Source: CAYXDO01 sp964463485
Lineage (GTDB): Bacteria > Myxococcota > Kuafuiibacteriia > Kuafuiibacteriales > Kuafuiibacteriaceae
Direction of reading: 5' to 3'
DNA: 64,000 nucleotides
Assembly: GCA_964463485.1 (NCBI GenBank)
Contig: CAYXDO010000010.1
Location: forward strand, 1 to 64,000
A program made the position numbers and the translations under genes. This document shows positions 54,823-62,817 of the stretch, piece by piece. The notes below the pieces were generated by a model. That model was given only the letters and a program-made list of their open reading frames with translations. It had not been told where the DNA came from and made no database searches. The stretch's first letter is position 1; every line of letters starts with the position of its first letter.

Positions 54823-55218
54823 TCAGCCCTGTTTCTTCTTGCGGCGCGCTTCCCACATCTTGCGGGCGCGCTCGGCGGCCTGGCGGCGGGACTCTTCGCT
54901 CCAATTCGGCTTCTTGCGGTCACCCTCGGACGCCGAGGCGACCTCCTGAGTCTTGGCGGGCTTCTCTTCGGCCTTGGAGCGCTTGCGCGGAGCCTTGGGG
55001 GGCACGGGCTTGGCCTCGACCGCGGCCTTCGGCGGACGTCCGGGCTTCTTTCCCGAACCCTTCGGCCGACCGGGGCCGCGCTTCACCGGCGCGTCACCCT
55101 TGAGAGCTCCGACGAGACTCTCGAGTGCCTTGATGTGACCATCGAGTTGCGTACGCTCGCTGCGGAACTTTTCGAGTACCGCCGCGAGGTCCTTGGTGGT
55201 TTGTGCGAGTGCGGACAT
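54823..55218 (-). CDS. Small basic AT-hook-like protein
   Basis: 131 aa from ATG 55218. Residues 1-45 are a short amphipathic helix region. The middle carries AT-hook-like segments GPGRPKGSGKKPGRPPK, with Lys/Pro-rich flanks. The C-terminus WSEESRRQAAERARKMWEARRKKK is shared almost residue for residue with the protein at 57115-57405. Minor-groove DNA binding is inferred from the GRP cores. Convergent with comM and divergent, at some distance, from recA. Possibly a nucleoid or recombination accessory protein. Confidence 0.7.
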   Translation of the reverse strand: MSALAQTTKDLAAVLEKFRSERTQLDGHIKALESLVGALKGDAPVKRGPGRPKGSGKKPGRPPKAAVEAKPVPPKAPRKRSKAEEKPAKTQEVASASEGDRKKPNWSEESRRQAAERARKMWEARRKKKQG

Positions 55219-55607
55219 GTTGTGGCGTTATCGCATGCTCAGATCGATCTCGCAATGACTCTCGATCGATTAATCGAAAAAAAATTCTCGAGAACGGATC
55301 GGTCGACGGATCGGAGGACCGACCCTCGGCGAATTTTCGAGCCTCTAGGGATCGTTTCTAGGGATTCTCGGACCGCCATGGCCCATTCCGGGTCGGCCGC
55401 CTCGAACTCGCAGATCGCTCCGTTCTCATCGTTTGAATCATTCTGTGCCCGAATTCGAGGGTAGATGACTGGGCCCTTGGGACCTTCTGGATCCGGCGTC
55501 GACGCCTGCGATCGATCTCAGGCGGCTCGCGACGCCTCCGAAAAGGGGAGGACGGGGAAATTTTCCGCGAGAACCACGACGCCACCCGAGGCGGAGTTGG
55601 CGATCTC

Positions 55608-55635
55608 ATGACGCACTCCGCATGACGCACTCCGC
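55608..55635. repeat. 14-bp tandem duplication
   Basis: ATGACGCACTCCGC at 55608-55621 is repeated exactly at 55622-55635, followed by ATGA. It lies about 20 bp before the recA palindrome. Confidence 0.95.
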
Positions 55636-55656
55636 ATGAATTTCGTGAAAAGCGTT

Positions 55657-55683
55657 TTCGGATCATCGTCCGAAATTCGGACG
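55657..55683. promoter_or_regulatory. Palindromic CGTCCGAAA-type operator candidate upstream of recA
   Basis: CGTCCGAAATTCGGACG at 55667-55683 is a perfect 17-bp palindrome (8-1-8). It overlaps a second inverted repeat TTCGGA-TCATCG-TCCGAA at 55657-55674. The CGTCCGAAA half-site is that seen before the radC-like gene and comM. It lies about 145 bp before the RecA start. No typical LexA box (for example CTGT-N8-ACAG) is visible. Confidence 0.65.
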
Positions 55684-55827
55684 TCGGAGGGCCGGGCGCG
55701 CGCGCTTTCGACCTCGCTCGAGCGGCACGTGAGTTGCGAAGGGGCGAGGAGTTCGCGGCGGATCTCCGGGGTCGGCGCAATTCCGCGCCTTCGCTTTCGG
55801 GTCAGGGTCCGTCGCCTGGGAGTTCAT

Positions 55828-56964
55828 ATGTCGATGAAGGACAAGCTCAAGACGGTCGCGCAAGCCATGGGGGAGATCGAAAAGCAGTTCGGGCGAGGTG
55901 CGATCATGTGGCTCGGCGGGGAGAGCTCGACGGTGCAGGGTTCGGTTTCGGTGATCCCGAGTGGGTCGGTGGGAGTGGATCGCGCGCTCGGCGTCGGCGG
56001 CCTCCCGCGCGGGCGAATCGTAGAAGTCTTCGGTCCGGAGTCGTCCGGAAAGACCACCTTCGCGCTCCACGCGATCGCCGAGGTACAGAAATTGGGCGGA
56101 ATCGCCGCCTTCATCGACGCGGAGCACGCGCTCGATCCGAGGTACGCCAGGTCGCTCGGGATCGACCTCGAGAGGTTGTTGGTATCTCAGCCGGACTCCG
56201 GTGAGCAGGCGCTCGAGATCTGCGAGAGCCTGGTGAGGAGCTCCGCGGTCGATCTCATCGTGGTGGACTCCGTCGCGGCCTTGGTGCCCAAGGCCGAGCT
56301 CGAGGGGAGCATGGGCGACGCGCACGTCGGGCTCCAGGCTAGGCTGATGTCGCAAGCCATGCGGAAGCTCACCGGTCAGATCTCGAAGACCGGCTCGTCG
56401 ATCCTCTTCATCAATCAGACTCGGCAGAAAATCGGCGTGATGTTCGGCTCGCCGGAGACGACGACGGGAGGCACCGCGCTGAAATTCTACGCGTCGGTGA
56501 GGTTGGAAGTTCGGCGGATCGGCACGGTCAAAGACGGAGAGGTCGTGACTGGCAGTCGCGTTCGCGCGAAGGTGGTGAAGAACAAGTTGGCGCCGCCCTT
56601 TCGGGAGGCCGAGTTCGACATCATGTACGGCGGCGGGATCTCCACCGCGTGCGAGTTGTTGGACATGGGCGTCGAGCGTGGCCTCGTAGAGAAGTCAGGC
56701 GCGTGGTACTCCTTGCTCGACACGCGCATCGGCCAGGGTCGGGAGCGCTCCCGAGTCTGGCTCGAGCAGCGTCCCGTCCTCATGGAGAGACTGCGCACCG
56801 CGCTGTTGTCCGAAGACCTCGACCGCTCCGTGCTCGGGTCGCCGACCTCCTGGGAGCCCGAGGCCACCCCGGAAGGCGACTCAAGCGCTGCGAAGCCAGA
56901 TGCTCCCGTCGGTCGCAACGGAGTCTTCTCCGAAGTCTCCTCGATGACTGCGCAGGCTTCTTGA
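55828..56964 (+). CDS. recA: Recombinase RecA
   Basis: 378 aa from ATG 55828, preceded by GGGAG with a 6-base spacing. RecA forms filaments on single-stranded DNA for strand exchange and repair. Walker A GPESSGKT is at 69-76, the Walker B region LIVVDSVAALV near 142-152 and the Mg/DNA-binding loops (GSMGDAHVG, GSPETTTGG) are present. Loop L2 reads INQTRQKIGVMFG where the common form is INQ(I/L)RMKIGVMFG, and the N-terminal motif has IMWLGG rather than IMRLG. These suggest a divergent or second RecA. Flanked by two small AT-hook-like paralogues. Confidence 0.95.
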   Translation: MSMKDKLKTVAQAMGEIEKQFGRGAIMWLGGESSTVQGSVSVIPSGSVGVDRALGVGGLPRGRIVEVFGPESSGKTTFALHAIAEVQKLGGIAAFIDAEHALDPRYARSLGIDLERLLVSQPDSGEQALEICESLVRSSAVDLIVVDSVAALVPKAELEGSMGDAHVGLQARLMSQAMRKLTGQISKTGSSILFINQTRQKIGVMFGSPETTTGGTALKFYASVRLEVRRIGTVKDGEVVTGSRVRAKVVKNKLAPPFREAEFDIMYGGGISTACELLDMGVERGLVEKSGAWYSLLDTRIGQGRERSRVWLEQRPVLMERLRTALLSEDLDRSVLGSPTSWEPEATPEGDSSAAKPDAPVGRNGVFSEVSSMTAQAS

Positions 56965-57114
56965 AGCGCTCCTCGCTCGGCAAGTCGTGAGGAGGATTGG
57001 ATTGCTTCGTTCGGACGAGAGGAGAAATTTCGCTGCGTCAGCGACCGGACCAACTCGCCCAGTCAAAGACCAAGCGAACTTTCCGACCGAGTCCGAGCGC
57101 AGCGACGAACCAAT

Positions 57115-57405
57115 TCACGCGTCCGCTTTGCGGCGCGCTTCCCACATTCGACGGGAACGCTCGGCAGCCTGACGGCGAGCCTCCTCGCTCCAGACCGGCC
57201 TCTTTCGCGACTTCGCCGGAGCCTCGGCCGGAGCCGCAACCGCTACGACCGCCTTCGGCTTGCGACCGCGCTTCTTCGGCGCGGCTTCCGCCGAGCTCGC
57301 TTTGGCGCCGGTGAACGCACCAATCTGTTGATCCATGGCCCGAGCCTCAGCTCGGAGTACTTCGAGTGCTCTCTCGAGCACGGGGACGACATCATCGAAC
57401 CGCAT
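57115..57405 (-). CDS. Small basic AT-hook-like protein, paralogue
   Basis: 96 aa from ATG 57405. The N-terminus is a short acidic helix (FDDVVPVLERALEVLRAEARAMDQ). The middle carries KKRGRKPKA, an AT-hook-like core, and the C-terminus VWSEEARRQAAERSRRMWEARRK matches that of the protein at 54823-55218. The pair differ in length and in the linker. Convergent with recA (150 bp apart). DNA binding is inferred; function unknown. Confidence 0.72.
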   Translation of the reverse strand: MRFDDVVPVLERALEVLRAEARAMDQQIGAFTGAKASSAEAAPKKRGRKPKAVVAVAAPAEAPAKSRKRPVWSEEARRQAAERSRRMWEARRKADA

Positions 57406-57659
57406 GAAGACGCACTAACCTCATTTAGGGTCGAATCGCAATGGCTTCGTTTGGGTGAGATCATTTTTTTTTCATTTCCGGTGCGATCCACTCCAGGCCG
57501 GGAGTCATCGCCGGCCTCATCCGGGAGCCACCGGCATGGGTCGCGCGGAGTCAGCCGAGCTACGATCGCTCGAAAGAGGAGTTTCGAGTCATTTCCCGAA
57601 CGCTTTGGTTCGAATCAGACAAACCTTGCCTCCAGAGCCCAGTGAGTGACCGCCGGATC
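57406..57659. other. Intergenic region
   Basis: About 250 bp between the divergently ending AT-hook gene and the acyl-CoA dehydrogenase stop. It should hold the AT-hook gene promoter. An AT-rich tract (ATTTTTTTTTC, 57461-57471) is present. I see no gene, tRNA or clear operator. Confidence 0.4.
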
Positions 57660-58826
57660 TCAGGTCAGGCCACCCGAAGGGTTCGCGCCGCCGAGGAGCT
57701 CGCGGGCCACCACCATGCGCTGGATTTGGGACGTACCTTCGTAGATTTGGATGAGCTTTGCGTCCCGCATCAGCTTCTCCACCGGGTACTCGCGGCTGTA
57801 CCCATAGCCGCCAAACACCTGGACCGCGTTCGTGGCGATTTCCATCCCAAAGTCCGCCGCGAGCGCCTTGGCGTACGAGCTAATCAAGGTGTTCCGCTCG
57901 CCTCGATCCAAGATCCACGCGGACTGAAAGACCAACAGACGAGCCGCTTGGAGCTTCATCGCCATTTCCGCGATCATGAACTGGATCGCTTGGAACTGAG
58001 CGATCGGTTGGCCAAACGCCTTCCTCTCCTGACTGTAGGCCGCCGCGTGCTCCATGGCCTTGCGCGCGATACCCACGGCGAACGCCGCCGTCAGCGGCCG
58101 CGAACAATCCAACGTCTTCATGGCGAGCTTGAAACCCTCGCCTTCCAAACCGATCCGATTCGATTTCGGAACTCGGACCTCATCGAAGGTCAGACCAATC
58201 GTGTCCGACGCATTCTGACCCATTTTACGCTCGGGCTTCCCGCGAGAAATGCCCGCCGCGTCGCCTGGAACGACCACGCACGTGATTCCCTTGTGACCAG
58301 ACGCGGGATCAGTCTTGCCGAACAGCGTGAACTGCTCGGCATACGACCCATTCGTGATCCACATCTTCGAACCCGAGATCACGTACTCGTCGCCGTCCGA
58401 TCGAATCGTGGTCTTCATGCCGGCGACATCCGAGCCGGCGTTGGGTTCGGTCAGCGCGAAGCTCGCAAACACCGGCTTCTCGGTGAAGGGTCGCACGAAT
58501 CGCTCCTTTTGCTCGGCTGTCGCTCCAAGCAGGATCGGAAGGAGCGCCAAGTCGTTGGCGATCATCGAAGTCGCCATTCCGACACATCCGGCGGCGAGCT
58601 CCTCGGCCACGACGACTTCGCTGACTACGTCGAGGCCGACTCCGCCGAGCTCCGCCGGAACGCCGAGGTTGAGGAGTCCGAGTCCGTGAGCCTGCTCGAA
58701 CACCTCCTTCGGGAATCGGTGGTTCTCGTCGCACTCGGCAGCGACCGGAGTCATGACTTCGTTCGCGAACTGTCGCGCGACGCGCTGAAGCTCCTTTTGT
58801 TCGGGGGTGAGGGAGAAGTCGATCAT
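57660..58826 (-). CDS. Acyl-CoA dehydrogenase
   Basis: 388 aa, typical length. It performs FAD-dependent alpha,beta-dehydrogenation of acyl-CoA, the first step of beta-oxidation, in the cytoplasm. The N-terminal helical domain starts IDFSLTPEQKELQ; the FAD/acyl-CoA motif FALTEPNAGSDVAG is near 120-135 and YVISGSKMWITNG near 150. The C-terminal motif FGGYGYSREYPVEKLMRDAK and IYEGTSQIQR hold the expected catalytic Glu at about 363. The short-chain/butyryl-like subtype is suggested by this Glu position. The gene is preceded by a palindrome that may bind the TetR regulator encoded upstream. Confidence 0.95.
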   Translation of the reverse strand: MIDFSLTPEQKELQRVARQFANEVMTPVAAECDENHRFPKEVFEQAHGLGLLNLGVPAELGGVGLDVVSEVVVAEELAAGCVGMATSMIANDLALLPILLGATAEQKERFVRPFTEKPVFASFALTEPNAGSDVAGMKTTIRSDGDEYVISGSKMWITNGSYAEQFTLFGKTDPASGHKGITCVVVPGDAAGISRGKPERKMGQNASDTIGLTFDEVRVPKSNRIGLEGEGFKLAMKTLDCSRPLTAAFAVGIARKAMEHAAAYSQERKAFGQPIAQFQAIQFMIAEMAMKLQAARLLVFQSAWILDRGERNTLISSYAKALAADFGMEIATNAVQVFGGYGYSREYPVEKLMRDAKLIQIYEGTSQIQRMVVARELLGGANPSGGLT

Positions 58827-58845
58827 GCCCCGTGTCTATTACAGG

Positions 58846-58875
58846 ACTCGATCGGAATCGATCGGACGATCGAGT
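58846..58875. promoter_or_regulatory. Operator-like palindrome upstream of the acyl-CoA dehydrogenase
   Basis: ACTCGATCG (58846-58854) and CGATCGAGT (58867-58875) form a perfect 9-bp inverted repeat with a 12-bp spacer that itself contains another CGATCG. It is 20 bp upstream of the ATG. Likely target of the TetR protein at 58964-59590. Confidence 0.55.
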
Positions 58876-58963
58876 GTGCGACGATTGATCTCGCGAAGCC
58901 GAGTTCGATCTTGGTCGACGACACGCGAAAGGTCGGCGGATCGCCAGCCGCCGCTGCACTCCT

Positions 58964-59590
58964 TCAACTGGGTGGCACGTTCGGGTCGCGCCGGGTCAGG
59001 CCCGCGAGGATGAAGTCGGAGATCTCATCGGCGACTTCGAAGAGAGCCCGGCGGGGCCGTGACGCGTCGAGCACCCAGCTCAAAGAGATCTCGTCGATCG
59101 CTCCGAACAGAGCTCGCGCGATGACCGGAGGATGGAGTGACTTCCGAAAAACCCCGGCGGATTGACCTTCGTCGATGATGGACGAGAGGAGCGCGAGGTA
59201 TCGCGCGAAACCAAGCGCGGCTCCAGAGGCCCTCAAGAACCGCGCACTCTGCCGAATCTCCACGGTGAGAATTTGCATGAGCTTCGGCTGCTGCTCGACC
59301 AGCGCGAGGTGCTCGGACACATATCGGCGGATCTTGGCTTCGGGGGACGCGGGCTCCGAGGCAATCGCAGAGAGGCGCGCAACGATTTCGCTCATCTTCT
59401 CTCGAAACAACGACAGCAGGAGATCGTCCTTGGACTTGAAATAGAGATAGATAGTACCGTCCGCGACTCCCGCGCGCTCCGCCACGTCACATACTCGGGC
59501 CCCAAAGAATCCTTGCTCCGCGAACACCTCGACCGCTGCTTCGATGATGCGCTGTCGGGTGTCTTCCTTCGAGGTACGTTTGATCGTCAC
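58964..59590 (-). CDS. TetR/AcrR family regulator (FadR/PsrA-like, fatty acid metabolism)
   Basis: 208 aa from GTG 59590. The N-terminal TetR helix-turn-helix is clear: TRQRIIEAAVEVFAEQGFFGARVCDVAERAGVADGTIYLYFKSKDDLL (split into ordinary TetR landmarks). The ligand domain resembles regulators that respond to long-chain acyl-CoA. It lies 137 bp upstream of the acyl-CoA dehydrogenase on the same strand, with a palindrome between, so repression relieved by acyl-CoA is a reasonable inference. An ATG at 59668 would add 26 residues and overlap the next gene upstream. Confidence 0.85.
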   Translation of the reverse strand: MTIKRTSKEDTRQRIIEAAVEVFAEQGFFGARVCDVAERAGVADGTIYLYFKSKDDLLLSLFREKMSEIVARLSAIASEPASPEAKIRRYVSEHLALVEQQPKLMQILTVEIRQSARFLRASGAALGFARYLALLSSIIDEGQSAGVFRKSLHPPVIARALFGAIDEISLSWVLDASRPRRALFEVADEISDFILAGLTRRDPNVPPS

Positions 59591-59657
59591 TTTGTGGCCC
59601 GGCTCTCTGTCGCTCCGTCCGAGCGCGGGAGTCAATCGCCTGTGCTTCTCTGCAGAC

Positions 59658-60224
59658 TCAACGGCCATACGAGAGGGAGACCTGAAAGCCCTCAAAGGTC
59701 TCTGCTCCGTGGCGAGTCGATGAAAATCCGATCCGGCCGAAGCCCGAAACCGTGGCCTCGAGCCCAACTCGGACGCTCACTGCGAAGTCCCGCGCATCAT
59801 CGGAGAGATACAGCAGAGGAGTCAGCAGGACGGCGAACAACGGTCGGACCGGCCAAAGAGGCCAAGTCAGCTCGGCCCCGAGCTCCACCGGCAAGATGAA
59901 CTGCGGATTCAGAGATGGGTCGACGATCGTCCGAACCACCTCGAGCCCAAACAGCACGAAGAGCGGCCCGAACGTATGAATGCGAACGTCGAAGCCCGCT
60001 CCGATTCCGAGCTCCTCGGATACGTCCGGCGAGCACACGTTCTGCCCGAGGCAGGCGCGGAGCGGCCGATCGAAGATCCCAGTCCAGACACTCAGCTTGG
60101 GCTCTGCAGCCACGGCCGGAGGGTACGGGGCGTCCGCGGGTCGAGCTTGCCAAGGTTCGGCGGCCGACGTTCGCGCACCCACCAGAGCGGTCAGCGCGAA
60201 GAAGATACATCCGCGGAGCGTCAC
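59658..60224 (-). CDS. Outer-membrane-like exported protein
   Basis: 188 aa from GTG 60224, the start being 7 bp after the stop of the TetR gene. Signal peptide (LRGCIFFALTALVGARTSAAEP). The remainder has alternating strands with a hydrophobic centre (FGPLFVLFGLEVVRTIV, LFAVLLTPLLYLSDDARDFAVSVRVGLEATV) and ends in an aromatic-rich strand SFQVSLSYGR-like, consistent with a small beta-barrel. No family recognised. It is flanked by two TetR genes on the same strand. Confidence 0.6.
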   Translation of the reverse strand: MTLRGCIFFALTALVGARTSAAEPWQARPADAPYPPAVAAEPKLSVWTGIFDRPLRACLGQNVCSPDVSEELGIGAGFDVRIHTFGPLFVLFGLEVVRTIVDPSLNPQFILPVELGAELTWPLWPVRPLFAVLLTPLLYLSDDARDFAVSVRVGLEATVSGFGRIGFSSTRHGAETFEGFQVSLSYGR

Positions 60225-60231
60225 CAAGAGC

Positions 60232-60840
60232 TCACGCCGGAAGCGACAGCAGCACCCGAACCGACTTCGAGACGGAGTCGAACAACTCGCTCGAAACGGC
60301 CTTCCCATCCAGAAAGCCTTGAACGAAGAGTCCGTCGAAGAGCGCCAAGATCATCGCGGCGAGGTGCTCGGGAGGGATCTTTGGTTGGAAGTGCCCACTT
60401 TCGATTCCGGCCTGGACGACCATCCCGATCGACGATCGGTATCCAAGGTACATCTTCTGAAACCGCTGCTTCACCTTCTCGTTGGCGTCGGCCGTTTCGA
60501 GGAGCAGTCCCAGCAACAAGCGCAAGGTGTCCGGGCGTTCCACCGCCAATACTCGGTACTGCTCGAACAACTTCATGAGCTGAAGCACTGGGTCGGGTTG
60601 CGCGAGAATTTGAGCTCCGGCCTCGACTTCCCAGTCGCTCATCGCTCGGTCCACGACTGTGAAGAGCAGATCTTCCTTGTTCTCGAAATGCCAGAAGATG
60701 GAGCTCTTGCTGGTCTCTGCCTCCTTGGCGATGAGGTCGAGTGATGTGCCCGCGTACCCCCGGGTCGCAAACAGGCGAGTCGTGACGTCGACGATCGCTT
60801 GGCGGGTCTGCTGACCCTGGTCCTTTTTTGGGCGTTGCAC
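60232..60840 (-). CDS. TetR family regulator
   Basis: 202 aa from GTG 60840. N-terminal HTH: TRQAIVDVTTRLFATRGYAGTSLDLIAKEAETSKSSIFWHF in pieces typical of TetR. The C-terminal domain is helical with a hydrophobic pocket region (LRLLLGLLLETADANEKV, AAMILALFDGLFVQGFLDGK). Ligand unknown. It heads a minus-strand set with the outer-membrane-like protein and is divergent from argC. A short palindrome lies just upstream and may be its own operator. Confidence 0.85.
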   Translation of the reverse strand: MQRPKKDQGQQTRQAIVDVTTRLFATRGYAGTSLDLIAKEAETSKSSIFWHFENKEDLLFTVVDRAMSDWEVEAGAQILAQPDPVLQLMKLFEQYRVLAVERPDTLRLLLGLLLETADANEKVKQRFQKMYLGYRSSIGMVVQAGIESGHFQPKIPPEHLAAMILALFDGLFVQGFLDGKAVSSELFDSVSKSVRVLLSLPA

Positions 60841-60852
60841 TCTAGTTTCTGT

Positions 60853-60862
60853 ACCAAGTGGT
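60853..60862. promoter_or_regulatory. Short palindrome upstream of the TetR gene
   Basis: ACCA-AG-TGGT at 60853-60862, within GTACCAAGTGGTCAG, lies 12 bp before the TetR start in the TetR-argC intergenic region. TetR-type regulators often bind such sites; target status is inferred only. Confidence 0.35.
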
Positions 60863-60917
60863 CAGTCGAGAGACAAGGAGGCTCGACTCGAGACCGCTTC
60901 CTCGGTAGTCGGTCTTC

Positions 60918-61970
60918 GTGTCCAAACGATGGAAAGCCGCCCTGATCGGCGGGAGTGGGTACGGAGGCGGCGAGATCATTCGCCGGCTCGCGATTCATCC
61001 GGATGTGGAGCTCATCCGGGTCGCGAGTATCGATTTCGTCGGGGAGCCGGTCTCGGCGGCCCATCCGAACCTCGAAGGTCTCTCCGAGCTTCGGTTCGAG
61101 AATCTCTCGGCCAAGGAAGCGGCGGCCGGAGCGGACGTAGTGTTCCTGGGTCTGCCGCACAAAGTGTCGGCCCACAAGGTCGCCGAGCTGGTGGAGCTCG
61201 GCGTGCGCATCATCGATCTCTCTGGAGACTTCAGGCTGAAGGACGTCGCCGCCTACGAAAAGTACTACGGAACCCAACATCCTTGTCCGGAGCTGGTGAC
61301 GAGGTTCGTGTACGGGCTCCCGGAGCTCTTTCGGGAAGAAATTCGAAGCGCCCGGTTCGTCGCATCCCCAGGGTGCTTCGCGACCACCATCCAGCTCGGA
61401 CTCTATCCCATGGCCAAGCAGGGTTGGTTGATCGGCGGGGTGGAGACGGTGGGAATGACGGGGTCGAGCGGCAGCGGAGTGGCTCCGAGCGCGGGCACTC
61501 ATCACCCCGTGCGGGCCGTGAACTTGAAGAGTTACAAGACGTTGGATCACCAACATGTTCCTGAGATCGTGGAGAGTCTCGCGCGCGTGGGCGCGACGAA
61601 CCTCGACCTTCGTTTCGTACCCGTCTCGGCCCCACTCTCTCGCGGAATTCTCGCGACCTCCTTCGTCCATGTGGATCTCTCCGTGTCCAAGGAGGCCATC
61701 AAGGAGTCATTCGCGCGCACTTACGAAGGGGAGAAGTTCGTTCGAGCTCCAAAGAAGCGTCAGCCGGAGGTCGCTGCCGTTTCGGGGTCGAACCACGTCG
61801 AAGTGGGAGTGGTCGTCGGCGAAGTGTTCGAAGGAAAGCGCACGGTCACCTGCATCAGCGCCCTCGACAACCTCATCAAAGGGGGCGCGGGCCAGGCGAT
61901 TCAGTCCATGAACCTCATGCTCGGTCTCGACGAATCGGCCTCGCTCCAAGACCCAGGGAGCTGGCCATGA
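60918..61970 (+). CDS. argC: N-acetyl-gamma-glutamyl-phosphate reductase
   Basis: 350 aa from GTG 60918. It reduces N-acetylglutamyl phosphate to the semialdehyde with NADPH in arginine biosynthesis. The NADP-binding motif GGSGYGGGE is at about 11-19, the catalytic Cys is in ASPGCFAT (Cys153), and GTHHPVRAVNL and the C-terminal Gly-rich ISALDNLIKGGAGQA are family blocks. The stop overlaps the argB start (ATGA), so argC-argB are translationally coupled. It could in principle act on the LysW-linked substrate of lysine biosynthesis, but pairing with argB favours arginine. Confidence 0.93.
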   Translation: MSKRWKAALIGGSGYGGGEIIRRLAIHPDVELIRVASIDFVGEPVSAAHPNLEGLSELRFENLSAKEAAAGADVVFLGLPHKVSAHKVAELVELGVRIIDLSGDFRLKDVAAYEKYYGTQHPCPELVTRFVYGLPELFREEIRSARFVASPGCFATTIQLGLYPMAKQGWLIGGVETVGMTGSSGSGVAPSAGTHHPVRAVNLKSYKTLDHQHVPEIVESLARVGATNLDLRFVPVSAPLSRGILATSFVHVDLSVSKEAIKESFARTYEGEKFVRAPKKRQPEVAAVSGSNHVEVGVVVGEVFEGKRTVTCISALDNLIKGGAGQAIQSMNLMLGLDESASLQDPGSWP

Positions 61971-62791
61971 GTCGCACCGTCGTCATCAAATTGGGTGGAG
62001 AGCTGATCTCGTCGGAGCGCGAAGTCGAAGCGCGAGCGATCGCGAAAGATGTCGCGGCGATCGCGAAGACCGATCGGGTCGTGGTGGTACACGGCGGAGG
62101 TCCTCAGACCACGACACTTCAGGAGTCTCTTGGTCAAAAGCCCGTGATCGTCGCGGGCCGACGAGTCACCGATGACGCGGCGCTCGATGCCATCAAGATG
62201 ATCGTCGCCGGCAAGCTCAACGTAGATTTGTGCAGTCTCTTGAGGAGCGAAGGGGTGAATGCGGTCGGCCTTCATGGCGTCTCGGGGCGGGTGATCGCAG
62301 CAGAGAAGCGCCCGCCCCGCGTCGTGAGCGGAGGTGGAGACCAGCTGATCGATTTTCTCCACGTCGGTGACGTCGTGGGTCTGAATCGATCGCTGCTCGA
62401 GCTCTTGTCGTCGGCGGGGTACGTGCCGGTGCTCGCTTGCATCGGGAGCGATGCGTCAGGCCGGGCTTACAATATCAACGCGGACGCGGTGGCGTCGGCG
62501 GTCGCCGGGGGCCTCGAGGCGGACGCGCTCGTGTTGGTCACCAATACACCGGGCGTGTTGAAGGACGCCAAGGATCCCTCGACCCGAATGCCCAGGCTAT
62601 CGGTCGCGCAAGCGCGTGCGGCCATCGCGGACGGAACGATCGCCGGCGGAATGATTCCGAAAGTCGAGGAAGCGTTTGGCGCGCTCGACAAAGGTGTGAA
62701 GAGCGTCCGCGTCGTGGGCCGGGTCGGGGCGGGAGACCTCGAGCGCGCGCTGCTCGCGGACGGCTCCGCGGGCACGACCTTCGTGCCCTAG
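61967..62791 (+). CDS. argB: Acetylglutamate kinase
   Basis: 274 aa from ATG 61967. It phosphorylates N-acetylglutamate in arginine biosynthesis. Family motifs: VIKLGGELIS at the start, VVVHGGGPQ near 40-48, AGRRVTDDAAL, NINADAVASAVAGGLEADALVLVTNTPGVL and the IAGGMIPKVEEA segment near the end. Length is typical of the short, non-PII-regulated form. Coupled to argC by a 4-bp overlap. Convergent with the small basic protein, 26 bp between the stops. Confidence 0.95.
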   Translation: MSRTVVIKLGGELISSEREVEARAIAKDVAAIAKTDRVVVVHGGGPQTTTLQESLGQKPVIVAGRRVTDDAALDAIKMIVAGKLNVDLCSLLRSEGVNAVGLHGVSGRVIAAEKRPPRVVSGGGDQLIDFLHVGDVVGLNRSLLELLSSAGYVPVLACIGSDASGRAYNINADAVASAVAGGLEADALVLVTNTPGVLKDAKDPSTRMPRLSVAQARAAIADGTIAGGMIPKVEEAFGALDKGVKSVRVVGRVGAGDLERALLADGSAGTTFVP

Positions 62792-62817
62792 GGGTCGCGC
62801 TCGACGATCGTTTGAGC

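Larger units (their letters stand above)
55219..55827. other. recA upstream region
   Basis: About 600 bp with no gene I can support. It holds the 14-bp tandem repeat at 55608-55635 and the palindrome at 55657-55683 (separate entries). The AT-rich DNA at 55265-55290 lies next to the divergent AT-hook gene start. An in-frame ATG at 55636 would extend RecA by 64 residues of non-RecA sequence and is not accepted. Confidence 0.5.

Noticed and set aside
55636..55827. RecA extension from ATG 55636
   Set aside because: The added 64 residues do not resemble RecA and would cover the palindrome; ATG 55828 has a good ribosome binding site.
55219..55827. Classical LexA box before recA
   Set aside because: No CTGT-N8-ACAG, GTTC-N7-GTTC or CGAAC-N4-GTTCG pattern seen; the palindrome present is different.
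57607..57616. tRNA T-loop from GGTTCGAATC
   Set aside because: The flanking DNA cannot form acceptor, D or anticodon stems; no tRNA.
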